The position numbers were made by a program, and so were the translations under genes. The notes below the pieces were generated by a model. That model worked only from the letters and a program-made list of their open reading frames with translations. It searched no databases and had not been told where the DNA came from. DNA of 64,000 bases from JAAYDS01 sp012729155 (lineage in GTDB: Bacteria > Chloroflexota > Anaerolineae > UBA1429), in the NCBI GenBank assembly GCA_036774405.1, contig DAIPBO010000017.1:1-64000 (forward strand), in the 5' to 3' direction. Of this stretch, positions 56,729 to 64,000 are shown piece by piece. Every line of letters begins with the position of its first letter. Within the stretch, counting starts at the first letter, position 1.

Positions 56729-57826
56729 ATGCGAAAGCTGCTGCTCTGTGCCGTGGCTCTGGTGGTGCTGCTGGGGGTGGGGGCGGGCACGGCGGCTGGC
56801 CAGTCGCCAGCTTTGCCCGACTGCAACTGGCAGTGCACCTCGAGCGAGGTGACCATCGCATCGTTCTACCTGGGCGACGCCGAAGGCGACATTTTGGCGA
56901 GCTGCTCGCTGGGCGATACCGTCGCCGCCACCGTGTGGGCAGAGGTGGCCAGCGGCCAGGCCGCCCAGACGCTCTATGGTATCTCGATCGCGGCCAGGGT
57001 GTGGGTCAATGGCGTCGAGCAGACGCCCATCGCCGTTTGCGCGCTAGACACCCTGGCGGGCGGCGCCAGCCAGGATGTGGCGCTGGGGCAGGTGCAGCTC
57101 GCCTGTGGCGCCGAGGCGATGCTCACCGATGTGCTGCTGATCTACCGCACCAGCCTGGGCGACGGCGCCACAGGCTGCCCCGCGAGCGCGAACTGTCAGG
57201 ACTATACGCCGGCCAGTTGCGGCCGCCAGCCTCAGGTGCTGCTGCAGCCGCGCACGCTGCTGGTCGACTTTGACTTTGAACCAAGCTGCGCGCCGCAGGG
57301 GCGCACCACGTTCAGGTCTGTCGTGGCCAACAACCTCAGGCCCGTGTCTTTTGCCTGGGATTTCGGCGATGGCAGCACCTCGACCCAGGCCCACCCGAGT
57401 CGCAGCTATGCCGCGCCAGGCCCCTATACCGTATCGCTGACGGTGGTTGAGGAGCCAGCAGCCACCGAGAACGCCGTGCAGGCCAGCACCAGCAAGTCGG
57501 TGGAGATCGGAGCGTGCCCGCCCACGCTCACGCCGACGCCGCAACTGCCCACGGCCACGCCCGCGCCGACAGTGGCGTCGCTTACGCCGACGGTAATGGC
57601 GCCCGACCCGACGGCCACCAGGCGCGCCAGCACCAGGTCGCCATCGGTTTCGACGCAGCCGACCGCCACGGCCACCCCCGAGCCTGTGATCGAGATGCCT
57701 GCGCTGCCCGAGACGCTGCCGCCGGCGGGCACGGCGTCGCTGCCGCTCTGGCCGGTGCTATCGCTGGGGGCGGGCTCGCTGCTGGGGCTCGCAGGCTGGG
57801 CGTTCAGGCGGCATCTGCGTCGCTAA
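56729..57826 (+). CDS. Surface protein with PKD domain and C-terminal anchor
   Basis: The 365-residue protein has a signal peptide (LLLCAVALVVLLGVGAGTAAGQ), a Cys-containing N-terminal beta domain (about residues 30-170) and a PKD domain (VDFDFEPSC, FAWDFGDGSTSTQAHPSRSYAAPGPYTVSLTV, about residues 180-255). A Thr-Pro-rich linker follows. It ends in ALPETLPPAGTASLP, a hydrophobic helix (WPVLSLGAGSLLGLAGWAF) and RRHLRR, which resembles a sortase-type LPxTG-like anchor (LPETL). ATG 56729 is chosen over GTG 56726. It is likely cell-wall linked, with unknown ligand. Confidence 0.8.
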   Translation: MRKLLLCAVALVVLLGVGAGTAAGQSPALPDCNWQCTSSEVTIASFYLGDAEGDILASCSLGDTVAATVWAEVASGQAAQTLYGISIAARVWVNGVEQTPIAVCALDTLAGGASQDVALGQVQLACGAEAMLTDVLLIYRTSLGDGATGCPASANCQDYTPASCGRQPQVLLQPRTLLVDFDFEPSCAPQGRTTFRSVVANNLRPVSFAWDFGDGSTSTQAHPSRSYAAPGPYTVSLTVVEEPAATENAVQASTSKSVEIGACPPTLTPTPQLPTATPAPTVASLTPTVMAPDPTATRRASTRSPSVSTQPTATATPEPVIEMPALPETLPPAGTASLPLWPVLSLGAGSLLGLAGWAFRRHLRR

Positions 57827-57853
57827 AGGCCAGCCAGGCGCCAGAGAACGCAG

Positions 57854-57879
57854 CAGGGCCCGCCATGTGGCGGGCCCTG
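57854..57879. terminator. Bidirectional hairpin between convergent genes
   Basis: CAGGGCCCGCC (57854-57864) and GGCGGGCCCTG (57869-57879) form a perfect 11-bp stem with loop ATGT between the PKD gene and the minus-strand URO-D gene. The T-run is short (TGCTGTTT). Confidence 0.65.
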
Positions 57880-57903
57880 TGCTGTTTGGCGCAACGCAGC
57901 GCG

Positions 57904-58974
57904 TCAGGCGTAGACGCCGTACTGCTGCACCTCATCGAGAAAGGCCTCGATGTTCTCCCACGAGACGTCGGGCTCGAGCACGTGCGTGGGCGCGATGAGA
58001 AAGCCGCCGCCGGCGCCCAGGATGTCGATCAGCCGGCGAACCTCGGCGCGCACCTCGTCTGGCGTGCCAAAGGGCATGGTGGTCTGCGTGCCCATGCCGC
58101 CGTAGAACGCCAGGGCATCGCCAAAGTCGCGCTTGAGCGCGGCGATGTCGAGGCATTCGGGCTGCACCGGGTTGAGCACGTCCAGGCCGATCTCGATCAG
58201 CTCGGGGATGATGGTGGTGATGTCGCCATCTGAATGGTAGGTGATGATGACGTCGGGGTTGACGGCCTTGGCCGCGGCCCACACCTCGGCCCAGCGCGGC
58301 TTGAACCACTCGCGCCACATGGCCGGGCTCATGATCATGCCCTTTTGGCTGCCCACGTCGTCGCCGGTGGCGATGGCGTCGACGCCCGCCTCGGCGAACT
58401 TGACGGCGCGATAGACCTGTCGCGCGGTGATCTCGTCGAGCAGGCGCGTGGCGAATGCCTTGTTGAGGCGCATGTCGAGGAACAGCTGCTCCATCGAGCG
58501 GATGTACCAAGAGTACTCAAAGATGTGGCCCACGCTGCCCACGGCCCAGTAGCCCTGCTCGTGCAACTCGGCCACGCGCTCGGGCACGCCCTCAAAGCGG
58601 TAGGCGGGGGTGAAATCGGGAAAGGGCCAGTCGTCGAGCTCGGAGGCGTCGCGCAGGTTGATCATCGGGTAGACGTATTCGGTAAAGTGGAAAAAGCTGC
58701 CGGGCTTTTCGGTGAGGCCCCACTCGTCGCTGGTGGTGCCGGGAGGCAGATCTGTGGGCAGATAGCGCGCAAAGTCGGGCGGCTCGAGGCTGGGTTTGAA
58801 CCCGACGTGGCGCATCTCCAGATCAAAGGCCTCTTCGGCACGGGTGTGGCCGGTGCGCTCGACCAGCTGCTGCTGCAGGTAGGGCGTAAAGCCCAGATGA
58901 CGCGGCACGCGGTCGGGCACCTGGCGGCGAAAGGCCGCGCCCACACGCTGACGGGGGGTCATGGCTCCTGGCAT
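57904..58974 (-). CDS. Uroporphyrinogen decarboxylase-family protein (second copy)
   Basis: The 356-residue protein starts at 58974 (MPGAMTPRQR) behind AGGAG. It has the same superfamily pattern as the protein at 12971: RVPRHLGFTPYL, WGLTEKPGSFFHF, DAIATGDDVGSQKGMIMSPAMW, and YHSDGDITTIIPELIEIGLDVLNPVQPE. YGGMGTQTTMPFGTPDEV then AGGGFLIAPTHVLEPDV resembles the MtaA/CmuA methyltransferase-type tail. It is not closely similar over its whole length to the first copy, so both are members of an expanded family. The gene lies between terminators, so it is probably alone on its transcript. Confidence 0.78.
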   Translation of the reverse strand: MPGAMTPRQRVGAAFRRQVPDRVPRHLGFTPYLQQQLVERTGHTRAEEAFDLEMRHVGFKPSLEPPDFARYLPTDLPPGTTSDEWGLTEKPGSFFHFTEYVYPMINLRDASELDDWPFPDFTPAYRFEGVPERVAELHEQGYWAVGSVGHIFEYSWYIRSMEQLFLDMRLNKAFATRLLDEITARQVYRAVKFAEAGVDAIATGDDVGSQKGMIMSPAMWREWFKPRWAEVWAAAKAVNPDVIITYHSDGDITTIIPELIEIGLDVLNPVQPECLDIAALKRDFGDALAFYGGMGTQTTMPFGTPDEVRAEVRRLIDILGAGGGFLIAPTHVLEPDVSWENIEAFLDEVQQYGVYA

Positions 58975-59007
58975 GATGTCACTCCTGGTTACGATGTTGT
59001 GAAACAT

Positions 59008-59041
59008 GACCGACGGGTGGGGCAGGCCCCACCCGTCGGTC
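59008..59041 (-). terminator. Terminator after the first sugar-binding protein gene
   Basis: GACCGACGGGTGGGGC and GCCCCACCCGTCGGTC form a perfect 16-bp stem with a 2-base centre (59008-59041), 21 bases past the stop of the minus-strand gene. Confidence 0.75.
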
Positions 59042-59061
59042 AGTATACACCAAAACGCGGG

Positions 59062-60474
59062 CTAGGCCGTGCCCCACTTTTCCTTCCAACCAGACTCTTC
59101 CCACTCGGCCTCGACGTCTCTCTGGAAGGCGTCCATGGCCTCCTTGGCAGTCACCTCATCGCGGAACACCTGCTCGCGGTACTGGGCGAACTTGGTGCCC
59201 ATGAAAGAGCCGATGGGGATATAGTTGCCGCCATAAGAATGGGTGAACTCGCTGGCTGAGTCGAGGTAGAACTGCAGGCCAGGGTACTGACTGCCGTCGA
59301 CCTGTGCCACATACTCTTTGACGGCTGGCAACCAGCCGATTTCGTTAAAGACGATGTCGCAGAACGCCTTGGTCTGCAGCATCTCGATGATCGGGAAGGC
59401 CTCCTGGGCGTGCTCGCCTTCGGAGAACAGGCTGGTGACGTGGCCGCTAAAGCACTGCACCTTGTCGCCCTTGCGGAAGGCCGGCACTGGCACCCAGGTG
59501 GCCACGTTGAGAGCTGATACCTCGGGCTTTTCCTTGAACGTTTCGCCGGGGTGCCAATAGCCCTCGATGAGCAATGCCTGGACTTCGGCGTTGAAGGAGC
59601 CGCCCCAGGTGCCCTGGCCCTCGACGGAGCGCATGCCCTGCAGGTTGTCGGCGCCCATGTAGCGGATGAACTCGGCGCACGTCTCAACCGCGTCGACAAG
59701 CTTTTCGTCGTTGAGGTTGAACGTGCCCGTGGCCTCATCAAAGAAGGCAACATCCCACAGCTCGGGGATGGTCCAGCCATCCATACCGGGGCCAGTGCCG
59801 CCCTCAGCGTCGTAGGGGTCGATGCCAAACTGGATCAGGTTGCCCGCCGCGTCGAACTTGGTGAGCGTCTTGTGCCACTCAAAGAGCTCGTCCCAGGTGG
59901 TGGGCGGGTTTTCGACGTCGAGGCCTGCCTCGCCGATGAGCCGTTTGTTCATATTGAGGCCGCGCCGCACATAGCACTCGTGGGCGGGCACGCCATATTG
60001 CATGCCCTGCCACTGGCCACCCGTCCAGTTTTCGGCAAAGAACATGTCGGGACTGAGCTTGCTTGAGGCTTCGACAAAGGGCGTCAGGTCCATGAGCTTG
60101 CCGCCCATGGCAAAATCGAACTGGGGGCCAAGGTCGCCCACGTCGGGCGGCGTGCCGGCGGCCACTGCGGTGCGGCCAGCATCGCCGCCGCGGCCGGTGC
60201 CAAACTCGATCTCAAAGCCCTGGGCCTCGATGGCCTGCCACTCTGCGGTGGCCCGAAGGGCTTCTTCACAAGCCTGGATTTGGTTCCAGAAGAGGTGGTA
60301 CTTGAGCAGTACCTTGTCTTTGGCTGCGGGCGCTGCCGGTTGCTCGGCGGGCTTGGCGGGCTCGGGCGCGGCCTCTGCAGGGGCGGGCGTGGCCTTGGGG
60401 GCGCAGGCGGCCAGGGCCATGCCGGCAGCGCCAAAGGCGGCCATTTGCACGAAGGTACGACGTGAGAGCTTCAT
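59062..60474 (-). CDS. ABC sugar-binding lipoprotein (paralogue 1 of 3)
   Basis: The 470-residue solute-binding protein starts at 60474 behind AGGGAGG. It has a Tat lipoprotein signal: RR at residues 5-6 and a lipobox ending in C24 (MALAAC). An Ala/Pro linker follows, then the family 1 (SBP_bac_1) fold with EIEFGTGRGGDAGRTAVAAGTPPDVGDLG, WDELFEWHKTLTKFDAAGNL and GMRSVEGQGTWGGSFNAEVQALLIEGYW. It captures a sugar outside the cell for an ABC importer. Its permeases are not in the window. It is about as similar to paralogue 3 as to paralogue 2 by eye, with the same order of motifs. Confidence 0.9.
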   Translation of the reverse strand: MKLSRRTFVQMAAFGAAGMALAACAPKATPAPAEAAPEPAKPAEQPAAPAAKDKVLLKYHLFWNQIQACEEALRATAEWQAIEAQGFEIEFGTGRGGDAGRTAVAAGTPPDVGDLGPQFDFAMGGKLMDLTPFVEASSKLSPDMFFAENWTGGQWQGMQYGVPAHECYVRRGLNMNKRLIGEAGLDVENPPTTWDELFEWHKTLTKFDAAGNLIQFGIDPYDAEGGTGPGMDGWTIPELWDVAFFDEATGTFNLNDEKLVDAVETCAEFIRYMGADNLQGMRSVEGQGTWGGSFNAEVQALLIEGYWHPGETFKEKPEVSALNVATWVPVPAFRKGDKVQCFSGHVTSLFSEGEHAQEAFPIIEMLQTKAFCDIVFNEIGWLPAVKEYVAQVDGSQYPGLQFYLDSASEFTHSYGGNYIPIGSFMGTKFAQYREQVFRDEVTAKEAMDAFQRDVEAEWEESGWKEKWGTA

Positions 60475-60531
60475 CTTGTTCGCCTCCCTGGGCTGAACTC
60501 ACTGCCGTGCCGACGCTTGGCACGTATGGAT

Positions 60532-60560
60532 ATCATGACTGACGCGCAACGTTCTGTCAA
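60532..60560 (-). promoter_or_regulatory. Promoter of sugar-binding gene 1
   Basis: On the minus strand TTGACA (60560-60555) and CATGAT (60537-60532) are 17 bases apart, 58 bases before the start codon. Confidence 0.55.
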
Positions 60561-60644
60561 GGTTTGGAGGCGTAAAACAACGATATCTGACCCAAGGGTG
60601 CACCATGCGCAAACGGGTTTCGGGGCAGCGGCCAGGCAAATAGA

Positions 60645-60672
60645 AACGGGTGGGGCTCAGGCCCCACCCGTT
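60645..60672 (-). terminator. Terminator after the second sugar-binding protein gene
   Basis: AACGGGTGGGGC and GCCCCACCCGTT form a perfect 12-bp stem with a 4-base loop, followed on the minus strand by TTTCTATTT. It lies 24 bases past the stop. Confidence 0.8.
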
Positions 60673-60695
60673 GTAGGTCGTTGCAGAGAACAGGC

Positions 60696-62102
60696 TTACG
60701 CCTGGCCCCACCGATCGGCCCAACCCGACTCGACCCATTCGGACTCGACGTCCTTCTGGAACTGGTCGGCGGCCTCTTGAGCGGTCATCGCGTCGCGGTA
60801 GACCTGCTCGCGATACTGGATGTACTTGGTCTCGACAAACGAGCGGATGGGCACCTGGTTGTCATAGTACCGGTGCGTGGCCTCGTCGGCCGATTTGAGC
60901 ACGAACTCGAGGCCGGGGAACTTGGTCCCATCGACGGTGGCGATATAGTCAGCCTGGCCGGGCAGCCAGCCGATGCCTTCAAAGATCAGGTCGCAGGCGG
61001 CCTTGCTGTTCAAGAACTCGATGATGGGGAAGGCGTACTGTGCGTTCTCACCCTCGGCGAACAGCGAAGTCACGTGGCCCGAGTAGGTCTGGACCTTGTC
61101 GCCATCGCGCCAGGCGGGCACAGGCACCCACGAAGAGGCGATCTTTTCAGCGACCTCTGGCTTTTCCTTGACGGTCTCGCCCGAGTGCCAGTAGCCCTCG
61201 ATGATCATGGCCTGGACCTCGGCGTTGAACGAGCCGCCCCAGGTGCCCTGACCCTCGACGGAGCGCATGCCCTGCAGGTTGTCGGGGCCCATGTGGCGCA
61301 CGAACTCGGCGTAGGCGTCCAGCGCCTCGACCATACGCTCGTGGTTCACGGCAAAGGTGCCGGTGGCCTCGTCGAACCAGGGGATGTCCCACAGGTCGGC
61401 GATGCACCAACCGTCGCCGCCAGGGCCCGTGCCGCCCTCGGCGTCAAACGGGTCGATGCCGAACTGGGTCAGGTTGCCCGCGGCGTCGAACACGGTCAGC
61501 TTTTTGTGCCACTCAAACAGCTCTTCCCACGTGGTGGGCGGGTTGTCATTATCGAGGCCGGCGTTGGCCACCATCTCTTTGTTCCAGTAGAGGACGCGGC
61601 GCACAAAGCCCTCATGGGCCGGCACGCCATACTGCACGCCCTGCCACTGGCCCTGCACCCAGTTCTGCTCGTAGAACATCTCGGGGCTGATCTTTTCCGA
61701 GGCGTCGACGAACGGGGCCAGGTCCATCAGCTTGCCACCCAGGGCAAAGTCGAGGGTGAAGCCGAGGTCGCCCACGTCGGGGGGAGTGCCGGCGGCCACA
61801 GCCGTCTTGCCAGCATCGCCACCGCGGCCGGTGCCGAACTCGATCTCGAGGCCCGACTCTTCCATGGCTTTCCACTCATCGGTGGCGCGGAAGGGCTCTT
61901 CGAGCGCTTGCGGCTGGTTCCAGAAGATGTGATACTTGATCAGCTTCTTTTCGCCTGAAGCGGGAGCAGCGGGCTGGTCGCCCGGTTGCGCGGCAGGCGC
62001 GTCACTGGGGGTCTCGGTGGCCTTGGGGGCGCAGGCAACCAGAGCCAGGCCTGTAGCGCCAAGGGCGGCAGTGGCTAGAAACGAACGACGTGTAAACTTC
62101 AT
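60696..62102 (-). CDS. ABC sugar-binding lipoprotein (paralogue 2 of 3)
   Basis: The 468-residue protein starts at 62102 behind GGAGAGGAAGG. The signal has the Tat arginines (RR at 5-6) and a lipobox ending in C24 (ALVAC). Family motifs are EIEFGTGRGGDAGKTAVAAGTPPDVGDLG, WEELFEWHKKLTVFDAAGNLTQ and GMRSVEGQGTWGGSFNAEVQAMIIEGYW. It differs from the other two mainly in the linker, in positions near the binding cleft (VPAHEGFVRRVLYWNKE instead of VPAHECYVRRGLNMN) and in the C-terminal third. It is another substrate-binding subunit for an ABC importer. Confidence 0.9.
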   Translation of the reverse strand: MKFTRRSFLATAALGATGLALVACAPKATETPSDAPAAQPGDQPAAPASGEKKLIKYHIFWNQPQALEEPFRATDEWKAMEESGLEIEFGTGRGGDAGKTAVAAGTPPDVGDLGFTLDFALGGKLMDLAPFVDASEKISPEMFYEQNWVQGQWQGVQYGVPAHEGFVRRVLYWNKEMVANAGLDNDNPPTTWEELFEWHKKLTVFDAAGNLTQFGIDPFDAEGGTGPGGDGWCIADLWDIPWFDEATGTFAVNHERMVEALDAYAEFVRHMGPDNLQGMRSVEGQGTWGGSFNAEVQAMIIEGYWHSGETVKEKPEVAEKIASSWVPVPAWRDGDKVQTYSGHVTSLFAEGENAQYAFPIIEFLNSKAACDLIFEGIGWLPGQADYIATVDGTKFPGLEFVLKSADEATHRYYDNQVPIRSFVETKYIQYREQVYRDAMTAQEAADQFQKDVESEWVESGWADRWGQA

Positions 62103-62160
62103 TACCTTCCTCTCCCAATACATGATCTCGATGGTGCGCCCCTTTGGGCACACGCTCTCC

Positions 62161-62189
62161 ATCTTGCACGATAGCAGCAGTCTTGTCAA
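62161..62189 (-). promoter_or_regulatory. Possible promoter of sugar-binding gene 2
   Basis: On the minus strand TTGACA (62189-62184) is followed 17 bases later by CAAGAT (62166-62161), a weak -10. It lies 59 bases before the start codon, the same distance as in the other two copies. Confidence 0.4.
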
Positions 62190-62258
62190 GCCGCAGCGCG
62201 CTGGGGCATAAACCTCGTTCAAGGCGACATAAAGCGTGCAACGTCTTGCAGGAGAGCA

Positions 62259-62288
62259 CAACGGGCGCTGCCTGTGCAGCGCCCGTTG
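62259..62288 (-). terminator. Terminator after the third sugar-binding protein gene
   Basis: CAACGGGCGCTGC (62259-62271) and GCAGCGCCCGTTG (62276-62288) form a perfect 13-bp stem with loop CTGT, 36 bases past the stop of the minus-strand gene. There is no strong T-run. Confidence 0.7.
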
Positions 62289-62324
62289 CAGTGGCCCTGT
62301 GGCCAGCTTGAGAACGTTTGAGCG

Positions 62325-63746
62325 TCAGGCCTGGCCCCACTTGTCCTTCCAGCCAGACTCTTCCCACTCGGTCTCGACGTCTTTTTGCCAGGCGTCCATG
62401 GCCTCCTTAGCGGTCATCGCATCGCGGTACACCTGCTCCTCATACTGATAGCCCTTGGTCGAGATAAAGGAGCGGATGGGGATGATGTTGTCGCCATAGG
62501 CATGGGTGCAGCTCTTGGCCGAGTCGAGGTAGAACTGCAGGCCGGGGAACTTGCTGGCATCGACGCCGTCGATGTACTCTTGGAAGGCCGGCAGCCAGCC
62601 GATGGTGTCAAAGATGATGTCGCAGATCGCCTTGGACTGCAGCATCTCGATGACGGGAAAGGCCTCTTTGGCATGCTCGCCCTCGAGGAAGAGGCCGGTG
62701 GCGTGGCCGTTGAACCCCTGGATCTTGTCGCCCGCGCGATAGTCTGGCATGGGGATCCAGGTGGCCACGTTGTACTGGGCCACTTCGGGCTTTTCCTTGA
62801 CGGTCTCGCCGGGGTGCCAGTAGCCCTCAAAGATCATGGCCTGGACCTCGGCGTTGTACGAGCCGCCCCAGGTGCCCTGGCCCTCGACGGAGCGCATGCC
62901 CTGCAGGTTGTCGGCGCCCATGTGGCGGATGAACTCTGCCATGGTGTCGACGGCCTCGACGAACTTTTCGTCGTTGAGGGCAAAGGTGCCGGTGGCCGGG
63001 TCAAAGGCGTTGGTGATGTCAAAGACCTCTTTGAGGAACCAGCCATCGGTGTCGCAGATGGCGTCGCCGACGGCGTCGTAGGGGTCGATGCCAAAGCGCA
63101 CCAGGTTGCCGGCCGAGTCGAACTCGGTGAGCTTGACGTGCCAGTCGAACAGCTCGGTCAGGGTCTGGGGCGGGTTGTTGATGTCGAGGCCCGCCTCGCC
63201 GATCAGGCGCGAGTTCATATTGAGGCCGCGCCGCACATAGCACTCGTGGGCGGGCACGCCATACTGCACACCCTGCCACTGGGCATGGGCGTTGGTCCAG
63301 TTGCCCTCAAAGAACTTTTCTGGCTTGACGACCTCGCTGGCCTCGACATAGGGGCCCAGGTCCATCATCTTGCCGCCGAGGATAAAGTCAAAGTGCGGGC
63401 CGAGGTCGCCCACATCGGGCGGGGTGCCGGCGGCCACCGCGGTGCGACCGGCATCGCCACCACGGCCGGTGCCGAACTCGATCTCATAGCCCTGGGCCTC
63501 GATGGCCTGCCACTCTTCTGTGGCGCGGAAGGCCGGCTCGCAGGCCTGGGGCTGGTTCCAGAAGATGTGATATTTGAGCAGAACTTTTTCCTTGGCCGCG
63601 GGGGCAGCCGGTTGCTCGGCGGGCTTGGCAGCCTCGGGAGCGGCCTCTGCAGGGGCGGGGGTCGCTTTGGGGGCGCAGGCGGCCAGGGCCATGCCGGCGG
63701 CGCCAAAGGCGGCCATTTGCACAAAGGTACGACGTGACAGCTTCAT
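62325..63746 (-). CDS. ABC sugar-binding lipoprotein (paralogue 3 of 3)
   Basis: The 473-residue protein starts at 63746 behind GGAGGAGGA. It has the same Tat lipoprotein signal (RR at 5-6, C24) and the shared motifs EIEFGTGRGGDAGRTAVAAGTPPDVGDLG, LFDWHVKLTEFDSAGNLVR and GMRSVEGQGTWGGSYNAEVQAMIFEGYW. It resembles paralogue 1 in the cleft region (VPAHECYVRRGLNMN). A stretch around residues 230-260 (AVGDAICDTDGWFLKE) is distinct and may change specificity. It is the first of the three genes in the direction of transcription. Confidence 0.9.
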   Translation of the reverse strand: MKLSRRTFVQMAAFGAAGMALAACAPKATPAPAEAAPEAAKPAEQPAAPAAKEKVLLKYHIFWNQPQACEPAFRATEEWQAIEAQGYEIEFGTGRGGDAGRTAVAAGTPPDVGDLGPHFDFILGGKMMDLGPYVEASEVVKPEKFFEGNWTNAHAQWQGVQYGVPAHECYVRRGLNMNSRLIGEAGLDINNPPQTLTELFDWHVKLTEFDSAGNLVRFGIDPYDAVGDAICDTDGWFLKEVFDITNAFDPATGTFALNDEKFVEAVDTMAEFIRHMGADNLQGMRSVEGQGTWGGSYNAEVQAMIFEGYWHPGETVKEKPEVAQYNVATWIPMPDYRAGDKIQGFNGHATGLFLEGEHAKEAFPVIEMLQSKAICDIIFDTIGWLPAFQEYIDGVDASKFPGLQFYLDSAKSCTHAYGDNIIPIRSFISTKGYQYEEQVYRDAMTAKEAMDAWQKDVETEWEESGWKDKWGQA

Positions 63747-63794
63747 CTTGTCCTCCTCCACCTGAACCGTTATTCGCGGCGTTCTCGCCGCTCA

Positions 63795-63828
63795 TGCTCA
63801 TGATGAGCACTTCAAACGAATATGTCAA
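63795..63828 (-). promoter_or_regulatory. Promoter and palindrome before sugar-binding gene 3
   Basis: On the minus strand TTGACA (63828-63823) and CATCAT (63805-63800) are 17 bases apart. TGCTCAT-G-ATGAGCA (63795-63809) is a 7-bp inverted repeat covering the -10 box and may be a repressor site. The start codon is 54 bases downstream. Confidence 0.55.
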
Positions 63829-63915
63829 GCGGTTCTCGTCTCTTTCTGGCGGTTTCGTCTTTGGAGCGCGCTGCCGGGCGGCCTAGAATCGGCGCAGCAT
63901 AATGTGAGGCAGACC

Positions 63916-64000
63916 ATGCGGGAGATGATGAGGCGGTTGGGGCGTATCTTTGGGCAGCGCGAGGTGCTGGCCCTGACCATCAACGTGATGCTGGCCGAGC
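63916..64000 (+). CDS. Unidentified gene, N-terminus only
   Basis: ATG 63916 opens a frame that runs to the window edge (28 codons). The visible start, MREMMRRLGRIFGQREV then LALTINVMLAE, reads like the first cytoplasmic stretch and first membrane helix of a transporter such as an MFS protein, but this is a guess. A TAGAAT at about 63885 may be its -10. It is transcribed away from the sugar-binding genes. Confidence 0.4.
   Translation, partial: MREMMRRLGRIFGQREVLALTINVMLAE

Noticed and set aside
1..64000. tRNA, rRNA, CRISPR arrays, insertion sequences
   Set aside because: No cloverleaf-like sequence, ribosomal RNA stretch, regularly spaced repeat array or transposase gene could be recognised by eye. 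A dedicated search could still find a tRNA I missed.

Overview
This 64 kb window is a scaffold from a GC-rich bacterium, most likely a Chloroflexota member of Anaerolineae/Caldilineae type. That placement is inferred from the style of the genes: Tat-type sugar-binding lipoproteins with Ala/Pro linkers, secreted proteins with Thr-Pro linkers, clustered Gfo/Idh/MocA oxidoreductases, and sigma70-like promoters close to TTGACA-17-TAYCAT. No rRNA, tRNA or CRISPR array was seen. Four runs of exactly 100 N mark scaffold joins. Two fall inside tandem repeats in coding sequence, and one (54001-54100) lies between identical 55-base flanks, so it is almost certainly an unmerged contig overlap.

Layout. 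0-9.2 kb: tailed-phage structural genes (portal, protease/major capsid fusion, small membrane protein with an 18-bp coding repeat, head-tail adaptor, OB-like protein, beta-propeller/tail-hub fusion), interrupted by two host-like genes on the minus strand. 9.3-10.3 kb: FMN-binding and GyrI-like proteins. 10.4-12.4 kb: a compact putative RiPP cassette, with a Trp-rich 122-residue precursor candidate followed by a radical SAM/SPASM enzyme with a PqqD-like N-terminus. 12.4-16.4 kb: a DUF4242-like protein, a URO-D family methyltransferase, membrane proteins and a secreted protein with Asp/Cys calcium-type repeats. 16.4-19.7 kb: a zinc uptake operon (zur-znuA-znuC-znuB) with two operator-like palindromes on its promoter. 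19.8-24.4 kb: ASCH protein, dienelactone hydrolase, coclaurine-N-methyltransferase-like enzyme, zinc-ribbon protein and MalY/PatB aminotransferase. 24.5-28.9 kb: a fumarate-reductase-like flavoprotein translationally coupled to an anSME-like radical SAM protein with a SEC-C tail, then a lipoprotein.

29-41.4 kb is a carbohydrate/amide utilisation region: two Gfo/Idh/MocA dehydrogenases, acetamidase/formamidase, sugar isomerase/epimerase, DUF4185 propeller protein, APH-like kinase, MFS exporter, GH29 fucosidase, nucleotidyltransferase, PlsC-like protein and GH4 glycosidase. 41.4-46.7 kb is one minus-strand operon: MacAB-type efflux (adaptor, ATPase, permease) followed by a NarL-type two-component system and running into GH4. 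46.9-50.1 kb encodes a large secreted protein with pre-peptidase C-terminal repeats. 50.2-54.2 kb has an APC transporter fused to two universal stress domains, preceded by a structured leader with an intrinsic terminator, then an iron-dependent alcohol dehydrogenase. 54.2-55.9 kb is a self-regulated-looking operon of a winged-helix regulator and two membrane proteins. 56-59 kb holds an ABM-domain enzyme, a PKD-domain surface protein and a second URO-D protein. 59-63.8 kb holds three tandem paralogous ABC sugar-binding lipoproteins, each with its own promoter and terminator. The window ends in the first codons of a plus-strand gene.

The strongest candidate for an undescribed system is the RiPP cassette at 10.4-12.4 kb. 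Also worth attention are the flavoprotein/radical SAM-SEC-C pair at 24.5-27.7 kb and the attenuator-like leader of the APC-USP transporter.
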